64,000 bases of DNA, taken from positions 13,408,876 through 13,472,875 of the forward strand of contig NC_092567.1 of the NCBI RefSeq assembly GCF_037975245.1. The letters run 5' to 3'. The DNA comes from Apostichopus japonicus (lineage: Eukaryota; Echinodermata; Holothuroidea; Aspidochirotida; Stichopodidae). The notes under the pieces were generated by a model. It saw nothing but the letters and a program-made list of their open reading frames with translations, was not told the origin of the DNA and did no database searches. A program made the position numbers and the translations under genes. Positions 13,251 to 27,620 of the stretch are shown in pieces (position 1 is the stretch's first letter; each line of letters starts with the position of its first letter).

Positions 13251-14451
13251 GGTACCGAACATTCGATTAATCGGTATCGAACATTCGATTGATCGGTACC
13301 GCACATTCGATTGATCGGGACCAAACATTCGATTGATCGGTACCGCACATTCGATTGATCGGTACCGCACATTCGATTGATCGGTACCGCACATTCGATC
13401 GATCGATACCGCACATTCGATCGATCGGTACCGAACATTCGATTGATCGGTACCGAACATTCGATCGATACTGCACATTCGATCGATCGATACCGAACAT
13501 TCGATTGATCGGTACCGCACAATCGATTGATCGGTACCGAACATTCGATCGATCGATATTGCACATTCGATCGATCGGTACCGCACATTCGATTGATCGG
13601 TCCCGAATATTCGATTGATCAGGACCGAACATTCGATTGATCGGTTTCGCACATTAGGTTGATCGGTTTCGCACATTCGATTGATCGATACTGTACATTC
13701 GATTGATCGATACCGCACATTCGATTGAACGGTACCGCACATTCGATCGATCGATACCGCACATTCGATTGATCGGTACCGAACATTGGATTGATCGGTA
13801 CCGAACATTCGATTGGTACCGAACATTCGATTGATTGGTACCGAACATTCGATCGATACTGCACATTTGATCGATCGATACCGCACATTCGATTGATCGG
13901 TATCGCACATTCGATTGATCGTTACCGAACATTCGATTGGTACCGCACATTCGATTGATCGGTACCGAACATTCGATCGATACTGCACATTTGATCGATA
14001 CCGCACATTCGATTGATCGGTACCGCACATTCGATTGATCGGTACCGCACATTCGATTGATCGTTACCGCACATTCGATCGATCGATACCGCACATTCGA
14101 TTGATCGGTACCGAACATTCGATCGATACTGCACATTCGATCGATCGATACCGAACATTCGATTGATCGGTACCGGACATTCGATTGATACTGCACATTT
14201 GATCGATACCGCACATTCGATTGATCGATACCGAACACTCGATTGATCGGTACCGCACATTCGATCGATCGGTACCGCACATTCGATTGATCGATACCGC
14301 ACATTCGATTAATCGATACCGGACATTCGATTGATCGATACCGCACATTCGATCGATCGATACCGCACATTCGATTGATCGGTACCGAACATTCGATTGA
14401 TCGGTACCGAACATTCGATTGGTACCGAACATTCGATTGATCGGTACCGAA
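13251..14451. repeat. Satellite stretch with clustered short monomers
   Basis: The stretch contains several 18-bp monomers (near 13,464, 13,813, 13,853, 13,937, 13,976, 14,124 and 14,414). Its right part from about 14,230 (CCGAACACTCG) follows the order of the 1,511-1,830 block at an offset of 12,719 bp. I see no gene or insertion. Confidence 0.75.
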
Positions 14452-15384
14452 CATTCGATCGATACTGCACATTTGATCGATCGATACCGCACATTCGATT
14501 GATCGGTATCGCACATTCGATTGATCGTTACCGAACAATCGATTGATCGGTACCGCACATTTGGTTGATCGGTTTCGCACATTCGTTCGATCGATACCGC
14601 ACATTCGATTGATCGGTACCGCACATTCGATTGATCGGTACCGCACATTCGATTGATCGATACCGCATATTCGATTGATCGATATCGGACATTCGATTGA
14701 TCGATACCGCACAGTCGATTGAAAGGTACCGAACATTCGTTTGATCGGTACCGCACATTCGATCGATCGATTGGTACCGCACATTCGATTGATCGGTACC
14801 GCCTATTTGCTTGATCGGTTTCGCACATTCGATCGATCGATACCGAACATTCGATTGATCGGTACCGCACATTCGATTGATCGGTACCGAACATTCGATT
14901 GATCGATACCGCACATTCGATTGATCGGTACCGAACATTATATTGATCGGTACCGAACATTCGATCGATCGATACTGCACATTCGATTGATCGGTACCGC
15001 ACATTCGAATTATCGATACCGAACATTCGATTCATCGGTTTCGCACATTCGATTTATCGGTACCGGACATTCGATTGATCGATACCGCACAATCGATTGA
15101 TCGGTACCGAACATTCGTTTGATCGGAAGCGCACATTCGATTGATCGGTACCGCACATTCGATTGATCGGTACCGCACATTCGATTGATCGGTACCGAAC
15201 ATTCGATTTATCGATACCGCACATTCGATTGATCGGTACCGAACATTCGATCGATACTGCACATTCGATCGATCGATACCGAACATTCGATTAATCGGTA
15301 CCGAACATTCGATTGATCGGTACCGCACATTCGATTGATCGGTACCGAACATTCGATTGATCGATACCGCATATTCGATTGATC
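14452..15384. repeat. Satellite block, copy 2 of the 2,134-bp-offset repeat
   Basis: This matches 12,318-13,250. A small palindromic variant TATCGATA occurs at 15,209-15,216. The end is marked by a jump from CCGCATATTCGATTGATC directly to GGGACCAAAC at about 15,370-15,395, skipping two monomers present in most sister blocks. That is a likely internal deletion by exchange. Confidence 0.78.
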
Positions 15385-15779
15385 GGGACCAAACATTCGA
15401 TTGATCGGTACCGCACATTCGATTGATCGGTACCGCACATTCGATTGATCGGTACCGCACATTCGATTGATCGGTACCGCACATTCGATTGATCGGTACC
15501 GCACATTCGATTGATCGGTACCGAACATTCGATCGATACTGCACATTCGATCGATCGATACCGCACATTCGATTGATCGGTATCGCACATTCGATTGATC
15601 GTTACCGAACAATCGATTGATCGGTACCGCACATTTGGTTGATCGGTACCGCACATTCGATTGATCGATACCGCACATTCGATTGATCGGTACCGAACAT
15701 TCGATCGATCGATATTGCACATTCGATTGATCGGTACCGCACATTCGATTGATCGGTCCCGCATATTCGATTGATCGGT
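15385..15779. repeat. Homogeneous canonical monomer run and linker
   Basis: About 15,395-15,511 is a run of near-identical canonical monomers, followed by an 18-bp unit (near 15,533) and a GGTCCCGCATATT monomer near 15,756. No gene is visible. Confidence 0.75.
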
Positions 15780-16325
15780 ACCGAACATTCGATTAATCGG
15801 TACCGAACATTCGATTGATCGGTACCGCACATTCGATTGATCGGGACCAAACATTCGATTGATCGGTACCGCACATTCGATTGATCGGTACCGCACATTC
15901 GATTGATCGGTACCGCACATTCGATCGATCGATACCGCACATTCGATTGATCGGTACCGAACATTCGATTGATCGGTACCGAACATTCGATCGATACTGC
16001 ACATTCGATCTCGATCGATACCGAACATTCGATTGATCGGTACCGCACATTCGGTTGATCGGTACCGAACATTCGATCGATCGATATTGCACATTCGATT
16101 GATCGGTACCGCACATTCGATTGATCGGTCCCGAATATTCGATTGATCAGGACCGAACATTCAATTGATCGGTTTCGCACATTAGGTTGATCGGTTTCGC
16201 ACATTCGATTGATCGATACTGTACATTCGATTGATCGATACCGCACATTCGATTGAACGGTACCGCACATTCGATCGATCGATACCGCACATTCGATTGA
16301 TCGGTACCGAACATTCGATTGATCG
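15780..16325. repeat. Satellite block, copy 1 of a 2,806-bp-offset repeat
   Basis: This matches 18,586-19,131. Both copies hold a private 24-bp monomer in which CATTCGATC is followed by TCGATCGATACC (at 16,001-16,020 here), two bases longer than normal. Both also have GGTCCCGAATATTCG and CATTCAATTGATCGG. A shared rare insertion makes common descent certain. Confidence 0.88.
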
Positions 16326-18585
16326 GTACCGAACATTCGATCGATCGATACCGCACATTCGATTGATCGGTACAGAACATTCGATTGATCGGTACCGAAC
16401 ATTCGATTGGTACCGAACATTCGATTGATCGGTACCGAACATTCGATCGATACTGCACATTTGATCGATCGATACCGCACATTCGATTGATCGGTATCGC
16501 ACATTCGATTGATCGTTACCGAACATTCGATTGGTACCGAACATTCGATTGATCGGTACCGAACATTCGATCGATACTGCACATTTGATCGATCGATACC
16601 GCACATTCGATTGATCGGTACCGCACATTCGATTGATCGGTACCGCACATTCGATCGATCGAAACCGCACATTCGATTGATCGGTACCGAACATTCGATC
16701 GATACTGCACATTCGATCGATCGATACCGAACATTCGATTGATCGGTACCGAACATTCGATTGATCGGTACCGCACATTCGATTGATCGGTACCGAACAT
16801 TCGATTGATCGATACCGCATATTCGATTGATCGGTACCGAACATTCGATTAATCGGTACCGAACATTCGATTGATCGGTTTCGCACATTAGGTTGATCGG
16901 TTTCGCACATTCGATTGATCGATACTGCACATTCGATTGATCGGTACCGCACATTCGATTGATCGGTACCGCACATTCGATCGATCGATACCGCACATTC
17001 GATTGATCGGTACCGAACATTCGATTGATCGGTACCGAACATTCGATCAATACTGCACATTTGATCGATCGATACCGCACATTCGATTGATCGGTACCGC
17101 ACATTCGATTGATCGGTACCGCACATTCGATCGATCGAAACCGCACATTCGATTGATCGGTACCGAACATTCGATCGATACTGCACATTCGATCGATCGA
17201 TACCGCACATTCGATTGATCGGTACCGGACATTCGATTGATCGGTACCGCACATTCGATTGATCGGTACCGCACATTCGATCGATCGATACCGCACATTC
17301 GATTGATCGGTACCGAACATTCGATCGATACTGCACATTCGATCGATCGATACCGCACATTCGATTGATCGGTACCGAACATTCGATTGATCGGTACCGA
17401 ACATTCGATCAATACTGCACATTTGATCGATCGATACCGCACATTCGATTGATCGGTACCGCACATTCGATTGATCGGTACCGCACATTCGATCGATCGA
17501 TACCGCACATTCGATTGATCGGTACCGAACATTCGATTGATCGGTACCGAACATTCGATCGATACTGCACATTCGATCGATCGATACCGAACATTTGATT
17601 GATCGGTACCGCACATTCGATTGATCGGTACCGAACATTCGATCGATCGATATTGCACATTCGATTGATCGGTACCGCACATTCGATTGATCGGTCCCGA
17701 ATATTCGATTGATCGATACCGCACATTCGATTGATCGGTACCGAACATTCGATCGATACTGCACATTCGATCGATCGATACCGAACATTCGATTGATCGG
17801 TACCGAACATTCGATCGATCGATATTGCACATTCGATTGATCGGTACCGCACATTCGATTGATCGGTCCCGCATATTCGATTGATCGGTACCGAACATTC
17901 GATTAATCGGTACCGAACATTCGATTCATCGGTACCGAACATTCGATTGATCGGTACCGCACATTCGATTGATCAGTACCGAACATTCGATTGATCGATA
18001 CCGCATATTCGATTGATCGGTACCGCACATTCGATTAATCGGTACCGAACATTCGATTGATCGGTACCGCACATTCGATTGATCGGGACCAAACATTCGA
18101 TTGATCGGTACCGCACATTCGATTGATCGGTACCGCACATTCGATTGATCGGTACCGCACATTCGATCGATCGATACCGCACATTCGATTGATCGGTACC
18201 GAACATTCGATTGATCGGTACCGAACATTCGATCGATACTGCACATTCGATCGATCGATACCGAACATTCGATTGATCGGTACCGCACATTCGATTGATC
18301 GGTACCGAACATTCGATCGATCGATATTGCACATTCGATTGATCGGTACCGCACATTCGATTGATCGGTCCCGAATATTCGATTGATCGATACCGCACAT
18401 TCGATTGATCGGTACCGAACATTCGATCGATACTGCACATTCGATCGATCGATACCGAACATTCGATTGATCGGTACCGCACATTCGATTGATCGGTACC
18501 GAACATTCGATCGATCGATATTGCACATTCGATTGATCGGTACCGCACATTCGATTGATCGGTCCCGCATATTCGATTGATCGGT
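16326..18585. repeat. Satellite stretch rich in short monomers and local repeats
   Basis: 18-bp units (CGATCGATACTGC, CGATCAATACTGC, CGATTGGTACC) are frequent here. The variant CGATCAATACTGC occurs at 17,044 and 17,406, 362 bp apart, marking a local duplication. CGATCGAAACCGC occurs near 16,658 and 17,131. The segment 18,001-18,560 repeats a GGTCCCGAATATT / GGTCCCGCATATT series. No gene or mobile element is seen. The longest minus-strand open frame of the window lies over 15,602-17,854 and is a periodic artefact. Confidence 0.75.
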
Positions 18586-19131
18586 ACCGAACATTCGATT
18601 AATCGGTACCGAACATTCGATTGATCGGTACCGCACATTCGATTGATCGGGACCAAACATTCGATTGATCGGTACCGCACATTCGATTGATCGGTACCGC
18701 ACCTTCGATTGATCGGTACCGCACATTCGATCGATCGATACCGCACATTCGATTGATCGGTACCGAACATTCGATTGATCGGTACCGAACATTCGATCGA
18801 TACTGCACATTCGATCTCGATCGATACCGAACATTCGATTGATCGGTACCGCACATTCGGTTGATCGGTACCGAACATTCGATCGATCGATATTGCACAT
18901 TCGATTGATCGGTACCGCACATTCGATTGATCGGTCCCGAATATTCGATTGATCAGGACCGAACATTCAATTGATCGGTTTCGCACATTAGGTTGATCGG
19001 TTTCGCACATTCGATTGATCGATACTGTACATTCGATTGATCGATACCGCACATTCGATTGAACGGTACCGCACATTCGATCGATCGATACCGCACATTC
19101 GATTGATCGGTACCGAACATTCGATTGATCG
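18586..19131. repeat. Satellite block, copy 2 of the 2,806-bp-offset repeat
   Basis: This is the second copy of 15,780-16,325, with the same 24-bp monomer at 18,807-18,826. One substitution is visible near 18,704 (CGCACCTTCG versus CGCACATTCG in the first copy). Confidence 0.88.
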
Positions 19132-19819
19132 GTACCGAACATTCGATTGGTACCGAACATTCGATTGATCGGTACCGAACATTCGATCGATACTGCACAT
19201 TTGATCGATCGATACCGCACATTCGATTGATCGGTATCGCACATTCGATTGATCGTTACCGAACATTCGATTGGTACCGAACATTCGATTGATCGGTACC
19301 GAACATTCGATCGATACTGCACATTTGATCGATCGATACCGCACATTCGATTGATCGGTACCGCACATTCGATTGATCGGTTTCGCACATTAGGTTGATC
19401 GATTCCGCACATTCGATTGATCGGTACCGCACATTCGATTGATCGGTACCGCACATTCGATTGATCGGTACCGCACATTCGATCGATCGATACCGCACAT
19501 TCGATTGATCGGTACCGAACATTCGATCGATACTGCACATTCGATCGATCGATACCGAACATTCGATTGATCGGTACCGAACATTCGATTGATCGGTACC
19601 GCACATTCGATTGATCGGTACCGAACATTCGATTGATCGATACCGCATATTCGATTGATCGGTACCGAACATTCGATTAATCGGTACCGAACATTCGATT
19701 GATCGGTACCGCACATTCGATTGATCGGGACCAAACATTCGATTGATCGATACCGCACATTCGATTGATCGGTACCGCACATTCGATTGATCGGTACCGC
19801 ACATTCGATCGATCGATAC
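19132..19819. repeat. Satellite linker, no gene
   Basis: This is 22-bp monomers with several 18-bp forms (near 19,147, 19,187, 19,271, 19,311 and 19,526) and a TTAGGTTGATCGATTCC variant near 19,391. No gene or insertion is seen. Confidence 0.72.
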
Positions 19820-22120
19820 CGCACATTCGATTGATCGGTACCGCACATTCGATTGATCGGTCCCGAACATTCGATTGATCAGGACCGAACATTCGATTGA
19901 TCGGTTTCGCACATTAGGTTGATCGGTTTCGCACATTCGATGGATCGATACTGTACATTCGATTGATCGGTACCGCACATTCGATTGATCGGTACCGAAC
20001 ATTCGATTGATCAGGACCGAACATTCGATTCATTGGTTTCGCACATTTGGTTGATCGGTTTCGCACATTCGATCGATCGATACCGAACATTCGATTGATC
20101 GGTACCGCACATTCGATTGATCGGTACCGCACATTCGATTGATCGATACCGCACATTCGATTGATCGATACCGGACATTCGATTGATCGATACCGCACAT
20201 TCGATTGAAAGGTACCGAACATTCGTTTGATCGATACAGCACATTCGATCGATCGATTGGTACCGCACATTCGATCGATACTGCACATTCGATCGATCGA
20301 TACCGCACATTCGATTGATCGGTACCGAACATTCGATCGATACTGCACATTTGATCGATCGATACCGCACATTCGATTGATCGGTATCGCACATTCGATT
20401 GATCGTTACCGAACATTCGATTGGTACCGAACATTCGATTGATCGGTACCGAACATTCGATCGATACTGCACATTTGATCGATCGATACCGCACATTCGA
20501 TTGATCGGTATCGCACATTCGATTGATCGTTACCGAACATTCGATTGGTACCGAACATTCGATTGATCGGTACCGAACATTCGATCGATACTGCACATTT
20601 GATCGATCGATACCGCACATTCGATTGATCGGTACCGCACATTCGATTGATCGGTACCGAACATTCGTTTGATCGATACCGCACATTCGATTGATCGGTA
20701 CCGGACATTCGATTGATCGGTACCGCACATTCGATTGATCGGTACCGCACATTCGATCGATCGATACCGCACATTCGATTGATCGGTACCGAACATTCGA
20801 TCGATACTGCACATTCGATCGATCGATACCGAACATTCGATTGATCGGTACCGAACATTCGATTGATCGGTACCGCACATTCGATTGATCGGTACCGAAC
20901 ATTCGATTGATCGATACCGCATATTCGATTGATCGGTACCGAACATTCGATTGATCGGTACCGAACATTCGATTGATCGGTACCGCACATTCGATTGATC
21001 GGGACCGCACATTCGATTGATCGATACCGCACATTCGATTGATCGGTACCGCACATTCGATTGATCGGTACCGCACATTCGATCGAACGATACCGCACAT
21101 TCGATTGATCGGTACCGAACATTCGATTGATCGGTACCGAACATTCGATCGATACTGCACATTTGATCGATCGATACCGCACATTCCATTGATCGGTATC
21201 GCACATTCGATTGATCGTTACCGAACATTCGATTGATCGGTACCGCACATTCGATTATTCGGTACCGAACATTCGATCGATTGATATTGCACATTCGATT
21301 GATCGGTACCGCACATTCGATCGATACTGCACATTTGATCGATCGATACCGCACATTCCATTGATCGGTATCGCACATTCGATTGATCGTTACCGAACAT
21401 TCGATTGATCGGTACCGCACATTCGATTGATCAGGACCGAACATTCGATTGATCAGGACCGAACATTCGATTGATCGATTTCGCACATTAGGTTGATCGG
21501 TTTCGCACATTCGATGGATCGATACTGTACATTCGATTGATCGGTACCGCACATTCGATTGATCGGTACCGAACATTCGATTGATCAGGACCGAACATTC
21601 GATTCATTGGTTTCGCACATTTGGTTGATCGGTTTCGCACATTCGATGGATCGATACTGTACATTCGATTGATCGGTACCGCACATTCGATTGATCGGTA
21701 CCGCACATTCGATTGATCGGTACCGCACATTCGATTGATCGGTACCGAACATTCGATTGATCGATACCGCATATTCGATTGATCGGTACCGAACATTCGA
21801 TTAATCGGTACCGAACATTCGATTGATCGGTACCGAACCTTCGATTCATTGGTACCGCACATTCGATTGATCGATACAGAACATTCGATCGATCGATATC
21901 GCACATTCGATATATCGGTATCGCACATTCGATCGATCGGTACCGCACATTCGATTGATCGGTACCGAACATTCGATTGATCAAGACCGAACATTCGATT
22001 GATCGGTTTCGCACATTTGGTTGATCGGTTTCGCACATTGGATTGATCGATACCGCACATTCGATTGATCGATACCGAACATAATATTGATCGGTACCGA
22101 ACATTCGATTGATCAGGACC
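19820..22120. repeat. Satellite segment, copy 1 of a ~3.1-3.3-kb-offset duplication
   Basis: The variant order recurs from about 23,120 with offsets that step down along the segment: 3,300 bp at 19,981, 3,172 bp near 21,190 and 3,066 bp near 21,481. The steps mean that groups of monomers were lost or gained after duplication. Shared rare variants include TTCGTTTGATCG with ACAGCAC, CGATCGATTGGTACC and the GATGGATCGATACTGTAC monomers. Confidence 0.75.
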
Positions 22121-23119
22121 GAACATTCGATTCATCGGTTTCGCACATTCGATTGATCGGTACCGCACATTCGATTGATCGGTCCCGAATATTCGATTGA
22201 TCGATACCGCACATTCGATTGATCGGTACCGAACATTCGATCGATACTGCACATTCGATCGATCGGTACCGAACATTCGATTGATCGGTACCGCACATTC
22301 GATTGATCGGTACCGAACATTCGATCGATCGATATTGCACATTCGATTGATCGGTACCGCACATTCGATTGATCGGTCCCGCATATTCGATTGATCGGTG
22401 CCGAACATTCGATTAATCGGTACCGAACATTCGATTGATCGGTACCGCACATTCGATTGATCGGGACCAAACATTCGATTGATCGGTACCGCACATTCGA
22501 TTGATCGGTTTCGCACATTAGGTTGATCGATACCGCACATTCGATTGATCGGTACCGCACATTCGATTGATCGGTACCGCACATTCGATTGATCGGTACC
22601 GCACATTCGATTGATCGGTACCGAACATTCGATCGATACTGCACATTCGATCGATCGATACCGAACATTCGATTGATCGGTACCGAACATTCGATTGATC
22701 GGTACCGCACATTCGATTGATCGGTACCGAACATTCGATTGATCGATACCGCATATTCGATTGATCGGTACCGAACATTCGATTAATCGGTACCGAACAT
22801 TCGATTGATCGGTACCGCACATTCGATTGATCGGGACCAAACATTCGATTGATCGATACCGCACATTCGATTGATCGGTACCGCACATTCGATTGATCGG
22901 TTTCGCACATTCGATCGATCGATACCGCACATTCGATTGATCGGTACCGAACATTCGATTGATCGGTACCGAACATTCGATCGATACTGCACATTTGATT
23001 GATCGATACCGCACATTCGATTGATCGGTATCGCACATTCGATTGATCGTTACCGAACATTCGATTGATCGGTACCGCACATTCGATTGATCGGTACCGA
23101 ACATTCGATCGATTGATAT
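22121..23119. repeat. Satellite linker within the left half
   Basis: This is ordinary monomers including a GGTCCCGAATATT / GGTCCCGCATATT pair (22,187-22,390) like that at 18,370-18,570, and a GGTGCCGAAC variant near 22,399. No gene is seen. Confidence 0.72.
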
Positions 23120-25200
23120 TGCACATTCGATTGATCGGTACCGCACATTGGATTGATCGGTCCCGAACATTCGATTGATCAACACCGAACATTCGATTGA
23201 TCGGTTTCGCACATTAGGTTGATCGGTTTCGCACATTTGATGGATCGATACTGTACATTCGATTGATCGGTACCGCACATTCGATTGATCGGTACCGAAC
23301 ATTCGATTGATCAGGACCGAACATTCGATTCATTGGTTTCGCACATTTGGTTGATCGGTTTCGCACTTTCGATCGATCGATACCGAACATTCGATTGATC
23401 GGTACCGCACATTCGATTGATCGGTACCGCACATTCGATTGATCGATACCGCACATTCGATTGATCGATACCGGACATTCGATTGATCGTTACCGCACAT
23501 TCGATTGAAAGGTACCGAACATTCGTTTGATCGGTACAGCACATTCGATCGATCGATTGGTACCGCACATTCGATCGATACTGCACATTCGATCGATCGA
23601 TACCGCACATTCGATTGAACGGTACCGAACATTCGATCGATCGATACCGCACATTCTATTGATCGGTACAGAACATTCGATTGATCGGTACCGAACATTC
23701 GATTGGTACCGAACATTCGATTGATCGGTACCGAACATTCGATCGATACTGCACATTTGATCGATCGATACCGCACATTCGATTGATCGGTATCGCACAT
23801 TCGATTGATCGTTACCGAACATTCGATTAGTACCGAACATTCGATTGATCGGTACCGCACATTCGATCGATACTGCACATTCGATCGATCGGTACCGCAC
23901 ATTCGATTGATCGGTACCGCACATTCGATCGATCGATACCGCACATTCGATTGATCGGTACCGAACATTCGATCGATACTGCACATTCGATCGATCGATA
24001 CCGAACATTCGATTGATCGGTACCGAACATTCGATTGATCGGTACCGCACATTCGATTGATCGGTACCGAACATTCGATTGATCGATACCGCATATTCGA
24101 TTGATCGGTACCGAACATTCGATTAATCGGTACCGAACATTCGATTGATCGGTACCGCACATTCGATTGATCGGGACCGCACATTCGATCGATCGATACC
24201 GCACATTCGATTGATCGGTACCGCACATTCGATTGATCGGTACCGCACATTCGATCGATCGATACCGCACATTCGATTGATCGGTACCGAACATTCGATT
24301 GATCGGTACCGAACATTCGATCGATACTGCACATTTGATCGATCGATACCGCACATTCCATTGATCGGTATCGCACATTCGATTGATCGTCACCGAACAT
24401 TCGATTGATCGGTACCGCACATTCGATTATTCGGTACCGAACATTCGATCGATTGATATTGCACATTCGATTGATCGGTACCGCACATTCGATTGATCAG
24501 GACCGAACATTCGATTGATCAGGACCGAACATTCGATTGATCGATTTCGCACATTAGGTTGATCGGTTTCGCACATTCGATGGATCGATACTGTACATTC
24601 GATTGATCGGTACCGCACATTCGATTGATCGGTACCGAACATTCGATTGATCAGGACCGAACATTCGATTCATTGGTTTCGCACATTTGATTGATCGGTT
24701 TCGCACATTCGATGGATCGATACTGTACATTCGATTGATCGGTACCGCACATTCGATTGATCGGTACCGCACATTCGATTGATCGGTACCGCACATTCGA
24801 TTGATCGGTACCGAACATTCGATTGATCGATACCGCATATTCGATTGATCGGTACCGAACATTCGATTAATCGGTACCGAACATTCGATTGATCGAATGT
24901 TCGGTACCGAACATTCGATTGATCGGTACCGAACCTTCGATTCATTGGTACCGCACATTCGATTGATCGATACAGAACATTCGATCGATCGATATCGCAC
25001 ATTCGATATATCGGTATCGCACATTCGATCGATCGGTACCGCACATTCGATTGATCGGTACCGAACATTCGATTGATCAAGACCGAACATTCGATTGATC
25101 GGTTTCGCACATTTGGTTGATCGGTTTCGCACATTGGATTGATCGATACCGAACATTCGATTGATCGATACCGCACATTCGATTGATCGGTACCGCACAT
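23120..25200. repeat. Satellite segment, copy 2 of the ~3.1-3.3-kb-offset duplication
   Basis: This is the second copy of 19,820-22,120. It carries the fold-back palindrome at 24,892-24,919, which the first copy lacks at its matching position (about 21,826), so the palindrome arose after the duplication or was lost from the other copy. Confidence 0.75.
24892..24919. repeat. 28-bp perfect palindrome: fold-back monomer
   Basis: The 14-bp arm ATCGAATGTTCGGT is followed directly by its reverse complement, centred between 24,905 and 24,906 in GGTACC. Compared with a normal monomer it has 8 extra bases (AATGTTCG) after GATTGATCG, giving a 30-bp unit. Those extra bases are the reverse complement of CGAACATT, a piece of the normal unit. 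It is the only place where I see monomer sequence on the opposite strand. Confidence 0.9.
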
Positions 25201-25381
25201 TCGATTGATCGGTACCGAACATTCGATTGATCGATACCGCACAATCGATTGATCGGGACCAAACATTCGATTGATCGATACCGCACATTCGATTGATCGG
25301 TACCGAACATTCGATCGATACTGCACATTCGATTGATCGGTACCGCTCATTCGATCGATCGATACCGCACATTCGATCGAT

Positions 25382-25402
25382 CGTACCGAACATTCGATTG
25401 AT
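25382..25402. repeat. 21-bp monomer with 1-bp loss
   Basis: Here CGATCGATCG is followed by TACCGAAC, whereas sister copies (near 28,450 and 31,510) read CGATCGATCGG then TACCGAAC. One G is missing, so the KpnI-type GGTACC core is lost. Confidence 0.75.
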
Positions 25403-25449
25403 CGGTACCGAACATTCGATTGGAACCGAACATTCGATCGATCGGTACC

Positions 25450-26880
25450 GCACATTCGATTGATCGGTACCGAACATTCGATTAATCAGGACCGAACATT
25501 CGATTCATCGGTTTCGCACATTCGATTTATCGGTACCGCACATTCGATTGATCGATACCGCACATTCGATTGATCGGTACCGAACATTCGTTTGATCGGT
25601 ACCGCACATTCGATTGATCGGTACCGCACATTCGATTGATCGGTACCGCACATTCGATTGATCGGTACCGAACATTCGATTGATCGATACCGCATATTCG
25701 ATTGATCGGTACCGAACATTCGATTAATCGGTACCGAACATTCGATTGATCGGTACCGCACAATCGATTGATCGGGACCGAACATTCGATTGATCGATAC
25801 CGCACATTCGATCGATCGGTACCGCACATTCGATTGATCGGTACCGCACATTCGATCGATCGATACCGCACATTCGATTGATCGGTACCGAACATTCGAT
25901 CGGTACCGCTCATTCGATCGATCGATACCGCACATTCGATCGATCGATACCGCACATTCGATTGATCGGTATCGCACATTCGATTGATCGGTACCGAACA
26001 TTCGATTGATCGGTACCGAACATTCGATTGATCGGTAGTGAACATTCGATCGATCGATATTGCACATTCGATCGATCGGTACCGAACATTCGATTGATCG
26101 ATACCGAACATTCGATTGATCGGTAACGAACATTCGATTGATCGATACCGCACATTCGATTGATCGGTACCGAACCTTCGATTCATTGGTGTCGCACATT
26201 CGATTGATCGATACAGAATATTCAATCGATCGATACCGCACATTCGATTGATCGATACCGCACATTCGATTGATCGGTACCGAACATTCGATTGATCGGT
26301 ACCGAACATTCGATTGATCGATACCGCATATTCGATTGATCGGTACCGAACATTCGATTAATCGGTACCGAACATTCGATTGATCGGTACCGCACATTCG
26401 ATTGATCGGGACCAAACATTCGATCGATCGATACCGAACATTCGATTGGTACCGAACATTCGATTGATCAGGACCGAACATTCGATTGATCGGTTTGGCA
26501 CATTTGGTTGATCGGTTTCGCACATTCGATCGATCGATACCGAACATTCCATTGATCGGTACCGCATATTCGATTGATCGGTACCGCACATTCGATTGAT
26601 CGATACCGCACATTCGATTGATCGATACCGGACATTCGATTGATCGATACCGCACATTCGATTGATCGGTACCGAACATTCGTTTGATCGGTAGCGCACA
26701 TTCGATCGATCGATTGGTACCGCACATTCGATTGATCGGTACCGCCTATTTGGTTGATCGGTTTCGCACATTCGATCGATCGATACCGAACATTCGATTG
26801 ATCGGTACCGCACATTCGATTGATCGGTACCAAACATTCGATTGATCGATACCGCACATTCGATTGATCGGTACCGAACA
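25450..26880. repeat. Satellite block, copy 1 of a 3,118-bp-offset repeat
   Basis: This matches 28,568-29,998 at offsets of 3,115-3,118 bp. Shared rare markers are CGATTTATCGG, CACAATCGATTGATCGGG, GGTAGTGAAC, ATATTCAATCG (26,219 and 29,337), CATTCCATTG, and GCCTATTTGG. At the right edge copy 1 continues TTATATTG and copy 2 TTCGATTG. Confidence 0.85.
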
Positions 26881-27620
26881 TTATATTGATCGGTACCGAA
26901 CATTCGATTGATCGGTACCGAACATTCGACTGATCGGTACCGAACATTCGATTGATCGGTACAGAACATTCGATTGATCGGTACCGAACATTCGATTGGT
27001 ACCGAACATTCGATTGATCGGTACCGAACATTCGATCGATACTGCACATTTGATCGATCGATACCGCACATTCGATTGATCGGTACCGCACATTCGATTG
27101 ATCGGTACCGAACATTCGTTTCATCGATAAAGCACATTCGATTGATCGGTACCGGACATTCGATTGATCGGTACCGCACATTCGATTGATCGGTACCGCA
27201 CATTCGATCGATCGATACCGCACATTCGATTGATCGGTACCGAACATTCGATCGATACTGCACATTCGATCGATCGATACCGAACATTCGATTGATCGGT
27301 ACCGAACATTCGATTGATCGGTACCGAACATTCGATTGATCGATACCGCATATTCGATTGATCGGTACCGAACATTCGATTAATCGGTACCGAACATTCG
27401 ATTGATCGGTACCGCACATTCGATTGATCGGGACCGCACATTCGATTGATCGATACCGCACATTCGATTGATCGGTACCGAACATTCGATTGATCGGTAC
27501 CGCACATTCGATCGATCGATACCGCACATTCGATTGATCGGTACCGAACATTCGATTGATCGGTACCGAACATTCGATCGATACTGCACATTTGATCGAT
27601 CGATACCGCACATTCCATTG
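26881..27620. repeat. Satellite stretch with the CGTTTCATCGATAAAGC marker
   Basis: The marker CGTTTCATCGATAAAGC at 27,117 is otherwise seen only at 38,095, 38,311, 44,101, 44,317 and 45,895. This stretch is therefore the nearest relative of the Q block of the right half. No gene is visible. Confidence 0.75.

Noticed and set aside
15602-17854. 750-codon minus-strand open frame, and similar ones at 36,780-38,939, 42,786-44,945, 6,665-8,509 and 21,488-23,302
   Set aside because: The translation is a strict 22-residue repeat from the 22-bp unit read through three phases. All three minus frames are open at once and duplicates shift frame freely, so there is no sign of coding constraint. For a random 22-bp unit, lacking stops on one strand is not rare.
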